A DNA stretch of 64,000 bases, from positions 372,001 through 436,000 of the forward strand of contig NC_003284.9 of NCBI RefSeq assembly GCF_000002985.6, read 5' to 3'. Position numbers and translations under genes: made by a program. Below the pieces are notes generated by a model, which was not told the DNA's origin, did no database searches, and worked only from the letters and a program-made list of their open reading frames with translations. Shown in pieces: positions 49,401 through 58,949 of the stretch. This stretch comes from Caenorhabditis elegans. Lineage: Eukaryota > Nematoda > Chromadorea > Rhabditida > Rhabditidae. Numbering within the stretch: position 1 is the stretch's first letter; each line of letters opens with the position of its first letter.

Positions 49401-52400
49401 GAAAATTTTTGAGATTAGTTATTGAACTTCATTTTTGAACATTATTCGTTGAAAAACACTCGCTTTGTCTTTATTTTCAAAAAAATTCCGATTTCCCCAA
49501 CCAGAAAAAAAAACAGATAGAAGAAATTTCTCCTTAAATTTCATTGTCCATCTCTCTTGGAAACACATTATCTATCAAATGAAAAACGCATTTTTTTTCC
49601 TGGCAGAAAAATGAAATTGGTTAGATTACACTGGTTAGGTTTGAAGGTGTAACTTTCGCTTTCTCAGCAACTTTCAGTATAAAAGGAAACGGTCACCATT
49701 TAGAAAGACATCAGTTCATCAACATGGGCAAGCTCATTGTGGTTGGATCCTGCGGAGTACTTGTGTGCGTTCTTGCCTCGCTTTACACCATCGGAAACCT
49801 TCTCAATGAGATCGAGGAGCTTCAAGTTGAGTTCCAGGATGGTATGGTTGAATTTAGAGTAAGTTTTACATAAAGGAAGTTAGTGTTGTTATCAATTCAC
49901 TTTGTGTTCAGGCTATCACCCAAGACACCTGGGCTCGTATGGTGAGCAAGCACATCAACCCAACCGGACACACAAATGCTCCACCAACCTTTGAGACTCT
50001 CTTCGGAGCCCGTACCGCTCGTCAAGCTGGATTCGAGCAATGTAACTGCGGACCAAAATCCGAGGGTTGCCCAGCTGGACCACCAGGACCACCAGGAGAG
50101 GGTGGACAGAAGGGAAATCCAGGACACGATGGAGACGATGGAAAGCCAGGAGCTCCTGGAGTTATTGTTGCCATCACCCACGATATTCCAGGAGGATGCA
50201 TCAAGTGCCCACCAGGACGTCCAGGACCAAAAGGACCATCAGGACTTCCAGGATCTGCTGGACCAGCCGGAGGAAACGGAAGACGCGGACCACCAGGACC
50301 AGTTGGAGGACCAGGAGAGCAAGGACCACAGGGAGATGCAGGAAGACCAGGAGCCGCCGGACGTCCAGGACCAGCAGGACCACGTGGAGAACCAGGAACC
50401 GAGTACAAGCCAGGACAGCCAGGACGTCCAGGACCACAAGGACCACGCGGAGAAACCGGACCAGCCGGAAATCCAGGAGCACCAGGAAACGATGGAGAGG
50501 CTGGAAAGAACGGAAACGCCGGAAGACCAGGACCACCAGGGCATCCAGGAAAGAATGGAGTTCCAGGACAAAAGGGAGAGGATGCCGCACCAGGACCAGA
50601 TGCTGGATATTGTCCATGCCCATCTCGTGCAGCTTACAAGGCTTAATTCTGCCTTTCTCTGTCTTTTTTATAAATTTTCGAACATTCCAAATTGTGTTCT
50701 GTTTCTGCACTTTTTTTTAAATTGCAATTTCACATGCAAATCAAAATACTTCAGCTTTTCAAATCTGGCAAATTTCTTTTTTTTTTTAATTTGGAACACT
50801 TTTTAAAAACCAACTCTAAAAACCAACTACTAGAATTATTTACCAAAATAGAAAATTATACCAAGATTGTCCTTCGAAATATAGTCCAGTTAAAAAAATT
50901 TTTTTGCCGGGCAGCCCCAGTCCACCTGAAAATAAAGCCACCTACGTACCGTTTCATTATACAGAATTCCTCCATTTTCACAAAACCTTGCTGGCGTCGT
51001 CGAAACGTGCACGGAAGGTGTTGTGAATGTAATTTCACTTAGGTCACAGCTAAAGTCGTAGATTCTCTGGAACCTGTTTCCATCACTATCGTATCCTAGA
51101 AACCGACAATGAGAGAAGGGAGAAAATAGAAAGGAGAAATACCTCTGAACTTGGCATGATACAAGTTTTGAGACGTACAGTTATAAGATTGTTGAGTGAT
51201 ATGAGGGGTACTGCAGCCGTATCTGAAAAATGGTTTTTCTGCCAAAGCAATTATGTTCATGATTCATCTTTGTTAAATCTAAATGTTCAGGCTTTATTTT
51301 TGAATTAAAAAATGCTTCTGCAATATAAACATGTATTTTTTTCAACAGAAAAAAGTTTACTTTCCTTCAATTTTTTTGGATCATCCAAAATTGAATAATG
51401 TAGAAAAATTGATTCTATTGAATAATGTAGAAAAAAATTACTCAATTCCAAATTTTTATCACTCTCAAACATTCACCTCAAGTTCAAATCCATTTTCTGA
51501 TCGAATAGGCCGTTTACATAAAGATGCACCTCATCGGGATGAATTGGAAATTCTTCACTCTCGACTTTAAATGCTAAAAATGCTGCCTGATTTTCAAGTG
51601 GGAAACGGAATATTCCTTGATTTGCAGTGGAAAATATTACTTTCTGAACGTCATCGTCACGAACATCCTCTACAAACCCACCATCAACTGTCAGCTTTGT
51701 TGGAGCTCGGACTTCAAATATACACGGTCTGAATGATTTTATTTTTAAATGAGATAAGATTTCAAGAGTCTTTTTTTGATTTTTTTTTCACAATTTGGGT
51801 CATCTTGTTTTAATTGTGTGCTCACTTGTTCAAATCTGCAGAGAGCTGAACCGTATACGCTCCAGTTCCGTGAACATTCTTTCCGTTGCAGATAAGGTGA
51901 ATTGTTTGAGTGACGTCCGTGGTGATATCTTTGCATGTGGACACTTCGCCTCCAATCGGATTATAAACTGTTGCCCGCGGATTGAGGGCGTCGAGTGTAT
52001 TGATAATTACAAAGAACTCTTCGATAAAATTGTCGACGTAAAAAGTGAAAGTGTCGGAGCAAGTCGCACTGAAGATATGTGTATGTATTATGAAACATGT
52101 TATTAATCTGGTATTGGTTCTCGAATAACGTAATGAAAATCCAGATAGAGTTTTAGATTATTATTAAATCGCAAATAGAAACCGGAAAAATGAAAAATGG
52201 CAATTTTACTATCAACAACAAGTTTCACGTTTTTGACAATTTTCGAGTATTTTTTTTCGAGTACTTTAAAACACGCCTATGGTACCAAAATAACCGAATA
52301 TCATGATTAAAAAATTCAAAAAAAATTTCTAAATTTTATATGATTTTTTGAAAATTGAAAAAAATCTCAGTTTTTGCCTAATTCCGATTTGAATTTCCGC

Positions 52401-53625
52401 CTATTGAAGTTGTTCGATGGAGCGCACTTGCACGTTTTAATTTTAATTTATTGTTATTTTGAAAGAAAATGCATGCATTTAAACGATTTCGAACTTGAAT
52501 TTACAGATTTCACAGACTCACGCTTGTGAATTAGCTTTTTAATCAAAAATTAGCATTTATTTTGACTTTTTCGTCAAATTTCAGACAAAACTACATTGAA
52601 AACATGGAAAATTGGTGAAAAATATGACAAAATAACAATAAATTAAAATTAAAACGTGCAAGTGCGCTCCATCGAACAAATCCAATTGGCGTAAACTCAA
52701 ATCGGAATTAGGCAAAAACTGAGATTTTTTCAATTTTCAAATTTTAAAATTAGAAAAAATTTTTGCATTTTTTTATCATGATATTCGGTCATTTTGGTAC
52801 CATAGGCGTGTTTTAAAGAAATTTCCCCACTGGCGCCACTCCACCTTTAACTAGAATTAACATTTTCCAGATTCTATTCCTAAATTTTAATGAAAACACT
52901 GAGTGAAAATGTCCCACAGGCTCAATTTTTAGAACTGCTGGTTAGCAATCTCCGAGCACTCCACGATTTTCTACAATATTCCCTACTAAAAATGTATACC
53001 TGAAATCACTCTCCACTAAATCACCAAATTTTGCAGTACCGTCATGAGGCAGTATATCAATTGACTTATTGTAGCATGTCACTGGAGAGGTTTGATCCAA
53101 CAGTTTCGGTCTTGAAGAGAAGGTAGGTTGAACCCGTTGAGAAGGTTCCGATAGATTTAGTGCAACAAGTTGTTTGAGTTTCGAATTCACTGAAATTTAA
53201 TCCCTCTGGCTAAAACTGGTCAAAAAACGTTTTCTGTAAAGATTTGAAGAGGTTCTATTAAATGTGTTGGCTTGGCCTAGCCAGAAAGAGAATCCACTGG
53301 CGTTTCCACCAAATTCACTCTTGAAAAAATTGTTCTTAGTTGGTTATTTAATTCATCAAATAAAAATTCCCGCTAGAAGCACAAAAGTGAGCTCAATACC
53401 TTTCGTGTAGTTGTGACTCGGACCAGAACTTATGATGTAAACATTTTTAAGTAAGCCTGCTGTGTTTTTTCAATATGTCAAACTTTTGCCAATATTTTCA
53501 ATTTTACGTGTTTTTTACTTAAACTTACAGCTTTTCGTTAGTTCGCCGTGTTGACTTTTATTGGGAATACTTACTCCACTACAGACCCGCAGTAGTAGAA
53601 TACTTGTAATTACAAATTTGAGCAT
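34490..53625 (-). CDS. Large secreted EGF / VWA / C-type lectin protein (IRG-7-like), 33 exons
   Basis: Thirty-three exons join in phase to about 2,135 aa, from ATG 53625 (signal peptide [17 protein letters not shown]) to the stop at 34490. Exon ends (5'->3'): 53571-53625, 53400-53456, 53000-53189, 51826-52068, 51477-51728, 51143-51222, 50950-51095, 47730-48057, 47153-47304, 46445-46820, 46160-46278, 45750-45882, 45616-45705, 45421-45545, 44722-44886, 44252-44679, 43811-44208, 42878-43099, 42672-42831, 42427-42524, 41653-41688, 41457-41609, 40438-40626, 40092-40328, 39146-39297, 38543-39078, 37832-37941, 37592-37725, 37132-37504, 36015-36154, 35766-35965, 35542-35710, 34490-34651. Order: beta-rich N-terminal part, EGF (CENGG...GCYCG), VWA 1, beta-rich segment, EGF pair, VWA 2, C-type lectin (FWIGLSD, WEW, FVCQK), EGF pair, VWA 3, VWA 4 with intact MIDAS DSSGS. 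IRG-7 has this mix and acts in gut pathogen response; that role here is inference. Exon 2 start is the weakest point. Confidence 0.85.
34728..35170. repeat. Foldback-family fragment (GGTGGA...GGCAAAAACTGA), copy A
   Basis: AAAGGTGGAACAG, AACATCATAATAAAAGGCTCC, GAGTGGCAAAAACTGA and the end ATATTCGGTTATTTTTGCACCAT occur in the same order as in the copies at 39498-39920, 52255-52850 and 63875-64000. It lies in the last intron of the large gene. Confidence 0.6.
35348..35450. repeat. Dispersed GTGGTGTCA-end repeat, copy 2
   Basis: GCCACGTGGTGTCAGAGTG to GGCAGCCTGGCACCACGTG: the two ends are inverted copies, so this is a short complete palindromic element. It is in the last intron of the large gene. 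Confidence 0.7.
36987..37025. repeat. Left arm of an exon-flanking inverted repeat
   Basis: The 39 bases starting GTGTAAAAACGTTTAAGACG are the reverse complement, with a single mismatch, of 37778-37816. This arm lies in the intron after exon 29. Confidence 0.85.
37778..37816. repeat. Right arm of an exon-flanking inverted repeat
   Basis: Pairs with 36987-37025. It lies in the short (106-base) intron before exon 28 of the large minus-strand gene, so exons 28 and 29 sit exactly between the arms. Confidence 0.85.
38391..38462 (+). tRNA. tRNA-Gln (anticodon TTG)
   Basis: The 72 bases fold as a full cloverleaf: acceptor GGTTCCA/TGGAACC, D-arm with the box A text TGTAGCGGTTAGC, anticodon stem CAGGA/TCCTG with loop CTTTGAA (anticodon TTG, reads CAA), and T-arm CGAG/CTCG with box B GAGTTCAAATC. 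A TTTT run starts 4 bases after, a Pol III stop. No intron. The gene is on the strand opposite to the host gene, in the intron between exons 26 and 27. Confidence 0.95.
39498..39920. repeat. Foldback-family fragment, copy B
   Basis: Shares CATAAAACGGAACTCC, GGGTGGCAAAAACTGA and TATTTGCCCATTTTGGCC blocks with copy A at 34728-35170, in the same order. In the intron between exons 24 and 25. Confidence 0.55.
40915..41165. repeat. CGGCAA-family repeat, copy 9
   Basis: CCGGCAAATTGGCAAACCGGC and later ATCCGGCAAACGGCAAATC with intervening text like copy 3, in the intron between exons 22 and 23. Confidence 0.7.
44954..44964. repeat. C11 mononucleotide run
   Basis: Eleven consecutive C in an intron of the large gene; a TA dinucleotide run follows at 45029-45048. 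Confidence 0.9.
46856..47010. repeat. Dispersed GTGGTGTCA-end repeat, copy 3
   Basis: ATGTGGTGTCAGGCTGTCC, GTTTGATCTACCTAGAT and AACGTGCTGACGTCACA match copy 1 in order. In the intron between exons 9 and 10. Confidence 0.65.
48060..49670. promoter_or_regulatory. col-19 upstream region inside the host intron
   Basis: No coding segment on either strand. The stretch just before 49678 is expected to hold the col-19 promoter; in the literature col-19 is switched on at the adult moult through LIN-29. I do not assign individual sites. Confidence 0.45.
49678..49685 (+). promoter_or_regulatory. TATA box of col-19
   Basis: TATAAAAG lies 46 bases before the ATG, the usual place for worm collagen genes, which are seldom trans-spliced at a distance. 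Confidence 0.75.
49724..50646 (+). CDS. col-19: Adult cuticle collagen COL-19
   Basis: Two exons (49724-49858, 49912-50646) give 289 aa. Residues 2-32 are a hydrophobic signal/anchor segment, followed by an acidic helix and a non-collagen part with an Arg-rich ARTAR site where subtilisin-type cleavage is expected. The Gly-X-Y regions start at [10 protein letters not shown], are broken by [16 protein letters not shown] and run to [10 protein letters not shown]. Cys pairs CNC before, CIKC between and CPC after the helices are the usual cross-link sites. Codons are strongly biased to CCA and GGA, as in highly expressed worm genes. The length, text and company of dve-1 identify it as col-19 (ZK1193.1), which is adult-specific. 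It is entirely inside the 2.9-kb intron 7 of the minus-strand EGF/VWA gene. Confidence 0.93.
52255..52850. repeat. Long foldback element
   Basis: Left arm 52260-52475 and right arm 52600-52820 are inverted copies: AACACGCCTATGGTACC against GGTACCATAGGCGTGTT at the tips and CGATGGAGCGCACTTGCACG against CGTGCAAGTGCGCTCCATCG inside. Loop about 120 bases. In the intron between exons 3 and 4. Confidence 0.85.
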
Positions 53626-53639
53626 TTTACTGAAAAATC

Positions 53640-55680
53640 GTCTTTATTTAGAAGATATTTCTTAATGTAATAATTAAATAAAACTAAATAAAATTGTTAT
53701 CAGGTTTTTTTTGTTTGAAAAAGTTAGTTTATCCAATTGAGGCTCTTAAATTAGTTGTCACTGATAATGCGATTATACTCTTCCATTGGCAAGTTGTTCT
53801 CATCTAGAATTCGAATAGAGCAGAGGTTGATGTGTTGTGAAAATTCAGTTTAAAATGTTTACATTTCAGGAACTTCTGGAAAAGACAGTGGGAAACAGAA
53901 ATAAAAATGGTTAAGCGTTCCACTTTGCTTCCAGCTGTTGTTTTTACAGTCGAGAACTTGCAGGTTTTTTGTTACTTACAAGTTTTTTTATTAATCAAAC
54001 AATTTTTCATGTGATTTATTCAAGTGAGTTATGTTTTAACAGTTGTATTACACTGGCAACGTTCTATAAAGCTTTATAAATTTTTTAAACCACCAATGAA
54101 ACTTTGTTTTCACTTTAAAAAATGTTTATTTATGCTATTTATAGGATTATTGCAAAGTTTCCGCAAAAGTATAAATAAAACTGCTTTAAAAAGATTTTGA
54201 GGCAATTGTTAAGACGTTTTAGGCTGAACAAAAATTCTGAAATATTTAAAAAAAAAAATTTATTAAATTGTTTTGCCTATTTTTAGACTTTATTAAAAGC
54301 ATTACAAAATTGCAAACTTCCTCATTTGTAATAGTTGCAAACGTTACAAAAGCAGTGAAAACGTGCTCGGAGAATATCAAATCGACTTCTTTATATTCCA
54401 TTGTTATTTTTTGATGAAAACCCGCTTTAAGTTCTTATAAATTCAATTTGAAAGTCTGAAAGTGAGTTAAATTACTTTCCTAGTGAGTATAACTGGACTG
54501 CATGTTGAAGTGGACGACCTCTTCCAAGGCAAACCTACAACGTGTACGTCCTTGCAAGATTTGACTGACAATCCAAGTTTATGGAAAACTTCTTTTCTTT
54601 TCAGTTCTGCAATATTTCGAAAATTCGAATAAATTATCCAGCTTTGAAATAATAATTGTTTTTTTTAGTCGAAACTTAGATTGCACCTGACAAGTTGTTA
54701 GCGGAAGGAAGTAACTTCAGTGCCAGATTTTAGAACGAGTTTTCACCAACCAAGTTTTTTGTCGCTCTAGATAGTGTTCTGAATATTTTTTTACAAAAAA
54801 TTTGAAAAGGAAAACTCAACTCGTACCCCTGACATTTTTCTCAGACATTTTTTTTGGTGCACGCGTGAAATGGCTCAAAACTTTATTGTTAAAATAGGGA
54901 GCTTTTTTCTCCAAAAATAGCTTTTTAAAAGTTATAATTTCTTGAAAAGTCTGAAAATTTTCTCCTACAATCATGTCTGTTTTTATTTTTGTGTGCCAAT
55001 TTTTTAAATAAAAAATTGACCATTTTTTGTAAAATTTTTTTTCTGAAAAAAAAAACTTTATTTCTCAAAACATTCAAATAAAAAGAAATAAACGTGGTTG
55101 TATGTCAAAATTCTGAATAAAAGTTTTTGGCATATAAAGGGCTGAAGCACAACTGAAAAGCAGAGAAAAGTTTAAATTTGACAAAAAAAATTGAGAAAAC
55201 GGTGGGCAAGATTGATATTGGAAGTGGTAGACATAAAATTAAGATGAATAATATTGGAAAGTAGTGTGACGGTAAGAAGGGAAACATTGAAAAACCATTA
55301 AAACTATGTGATCTGTGGAACATTGAAAGAGACAAAGAAAGCGATGGGAAATTGTTGATTGAAAGAAAGAAGGAAATTAAAGCCGGCTTAATTTCCCATC
55401 AAGGTTAAACAAGACAAGAAGCGACTAGAAGTTTTGCAGAACGAAAGATGCGTCGAGATATACAGCTAGCGATTAGGTGTAGCTTACAGACAAAAATCAC
55501 AGCTGGAATGAAAAATGAAGTAGTGATTTTGCTCTTCGTTGAAGAGAAATTGTGGGGCACTGAAGATCAGGAATTCAAGGGGTACACCAGTATGACGGTT
55601 AAAGAAGGAACTATTGATGTGAAAAACTTAATGTTCTTTCGAAATTAAAGATAATAAGATTTTGAAAAAAGTTGGAAATT
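53640..55680. other. Gene-free interval between the large gene and dve-1
   Basis: Mostly AT-rich, with no convincing exons. A 66-codon plus-strand frame at 55448-55648 has balanced composition but no partner exon, and overlaps the expected dve-1 3' UTR on the other strand; I leave it as non-coding. Confidence 0.45.
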
Positions 55681-55686
55681 TTAATT

Positions 55687-58600
55687 TTATACGAAAACCT
55701 TCTGCTCAAGCTTTTCCTGCATTCCATTCAACAATCGCTTGCATTTTGCACGTCGATTTTTGAACCAGATCTGCAATTCGAATTCGATAACTAGTAATCA
55801 GTATTAATATAGAATATTACCTTCACATTGTGCTGACTAATATGCGGATAATTCTCTCGATAAGCGCAGTTGTTCAAGCATTGTGTGTACTGATCGATTT
55901 GCATCCATGTCGGGTGAGGATTCTCTTCGAACCATTTTTCGAGGACGGGTAGCTCGGTGAGTGGGTCGAACATCAGGCGTGAGCGAGCCGCTGAAAACAC
56001 TAAAACGGAGATTATTTGCTTTATCGTTGAATTTTTTCAAACGTTCCGCGTCAGTGATTTTATCGAAAAATAGAAGTAAAATTCCACCTTAAAGTTTTCT
56101 TGTCGAAAAGATAGAGAATTTTTATGCAGTCATTTTTCATATGCATAGCAAACGCAATCTAAGAGCGTTTTAGAGATAGCAACCAATATAGGTTTTCAGA
56201 CTGAGTATCATGAACATGGCCACCTTCTCGATAAGTTTGAGCCAGTACAAAATCCCTAGAATATTTCTCAAAATCAAGTTTGCAGTTGATTTTCTGTTTT
56301 ATTTCTGTAAACACAATACCTAGCCTCATTTTTTTTTCCTCAGATCTCAGTGATCGTAATGGTTGTCTGTGCGAAATTCGACGCCCCACATTTCTCCCTT
56401 TGTTATGTGTCTTCGCGCACTTTGTGTATGTCTATGTGTGTTTGTGTGTGTGTGCTCGCTTCTAATTTATGAGTTCTTGGTTCAACCCATCTCCCTCTCT
56501 TTTCCGTTAGCCTGTCTGTTTTAAAGCTCTTTGTTGTACCTGATGAGTTGGCGTTTTGCATGGAGTTGGTGGATGATGAGTGGGTGCTGAATGCTCCGAG
56601 GTCGAGCCCGCTGAGAAGCTTTGGGGAGGTCGAGGACAATGATTCGCGCATTGAGTTTGCCATATCCGGGGAGGATGCAATTGAATCCTGTAGGAAATGT
56701 TGCTTGTTTTGGGATGAATAATTTTTAAAGGTGGACCATAATTGTGTCGAAAAATATTTTTAATTGGCGCTCAGCCGACGCTGACAGTTTGGAATAAATT
56801 CAGATTTTCGGCCGTAGTGTTAGGTCTTTATAACCTTATCGGTAATATTTAGCAATTTGGGAGATGTTATCTTTAATGTGAATCAGAATCGAAATAGCCG
56901 AAAATCCGTTTTTAGCGTGATTTTTCAAAGCTTTTCAGCACGAGCAACGCTAATCAACCTAACTATGGCACAAACAGTCAAACGTAACTTACAATTTCCG
57001 GTTCTGGTTTAATATTGATGGAAAACAAAGTATCTTGAATAGTTTCATCTGAATTGCTATGAATCTCATCATCGGCTGGAGATGGCGAGTCGGAGCCGCC
57101 GACAATCTTGGTTTCATCCAGTTTGTCGTAAAAATCAAATTTTTGACGTTGTTCTCCAAACAGGGACTGGAGCAAGTTGAGTTGGAATCCCGGGAGCAGC
57201 TGCGCCGCTGTCTGAGCTGACGAGACCTGCACTAGGTCTACTGGAGCTAAGGTACGGGAACTCGAGCGTTTTTGTGTGAACCAATTGCAAATCTGGAAAT
57301 TCATTTGATTAATGGAGTAATATGTAGGCGCATTAAATTCACCTGTTGATAGCTGATCTTGGAATTGTTCTTTCTGAACGGACTCTGATTGAGCTGGCTT
57401 AAGTAATTGTTCATTTTTTGTTTAGATGGATTTGCATCGGATTTGAACCATTTATCAAGACGTGGAATTTCGTAAAGAGTGTTGAATCTTTGTACTTGTG
57501 TTGGGCTGAAATTAAATACATACATTATTATGTGTACTGAAAGTAATATGAAAGCAGGCGTTTATCTTTCTTGAGAGTGGAATGAAAAGAAAATCATGTA
57601 GCGTATTTCTTCTATTTGTATTGCACCCGACTACCTAACTTTGAAACGTTATATCTTAATTCATTTTAAAGAGTATAAATACACTTTAAAGATATACATA
57701 TATTTTTAACTACGAATCTATAGAAAAATAACTGAAAAAATATTTTGTTAGTTAACAACTTCGAATAGCACAAACGATAACTGAGATATAAACAGTTAAA
57801 GTTGAACAATGTGGTACAATACAAATAGAGGAAATACGGTGTAATTACTCGTATACAAGTTTTTTGTAAGGATAGTTTTTAATCATTTTTTACTGACACT
57901 TTTTCTCCAATCACGACTCCATTCTGATAGTTATACTGGGTCCCCTTCTTCTTGTTTTTGCGCCCCCCCCCCCCCCCCGGGTAACAGTTTGGATATATCA
58001 CTGTATGCACACAACGCATTCAATCTCCCTTTTTCTATTCTTTATTACTCTTTACAGAATGCGTCACCGCCGTCCTTTCCCATTTTGCCCTTTATTCTGC
58101 TGTTCCCATTCCCTCAGAGCAATATGTACATGTTTTGTATCCTCTCTTGTGTCTGTATGTCACAATAAGATTACTCACAACACAACTCAATTATTTGTAC
58201 AGTTGGAAATTCGAAAATTTGGATGTGCTTCGATGACTGGAAAACTTGATTTCAGCTTTTTCTTTTTCCTTTTTTCTTCTCGTTGGAAGAAGGAGTTTCA
58301 ATAAAGGAATATGTGGAAAACAACTGTCTCCATCACTTATAATTTGACTTCTTCCCTTTGTTGTCTCGGGAATGTAGATCAGCAGGCAGTGGCAGTTTCA
58401 GAGATGTTTTCACGGGTCAACAAGGGGCCAAAACCAGTCCTGATCTCTTAGCCTCCTTCTCTTGAGAAATTGAGAAAGACACAATGGCATGATGGAGGGC
58501 ACTTAGAGAACGACCGAATTTGATCGTTTTGTCTTTTGTCTCGTTTTTTTTTTGAAATTAGCTATCTTCATCTCAGTCTAATACTGCTCTCTTATCCGGG

Positions 58601-58915
58601 CATCAACCGTACTGTCAACCGGCTTAGTGGAATTTATAGTTGAGTTACGAAATAAAACTTGAGTTTTGGTAATTGTTAAATTCTGACAAGCCACATATTT
58701 GGTGAATCGTCTCCTAAAAATTTTAGATTTTCAAAAATTTTTGAACTCAACCATTTTAAGTTGGCAAATAATAGAAGGCGTACGGTGTTTTATTATTTTA
58801 GCACTAAGAACAAGGAAAATTTTTGGTACTTGTGGATTATTTCACCTCATTTTGAAAAAATAAATTTTAACATTTTAAAATAAAACCGTGTGTAGTTTTT
58901 TATTTTTAGGCTTAG

Positions 58916-58949
<34 letters not shown>

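Noticed and set aside
50022-50571. Long antisense open frames across the collagen exon (up to 169 codons)
   Set aside because: They mirror the repetitive GGA-CCA codons of col-19 on the other strand; composition is an artefact of Gly-X-Y repeats.
49976-50806. Plus-strand 276-codon frame overlapping col-19
   Set aside because: Frame-shifted shadow of the collagen repeat (endless QDHQD-type text), no start context.
55448-55648. 66-codon plus-strand gene next to dve-1
   Set aside because: No splice partner, no poly(A) signal, and it overlaps the expected 3' UTR of dve-1; composition alone is not enough.
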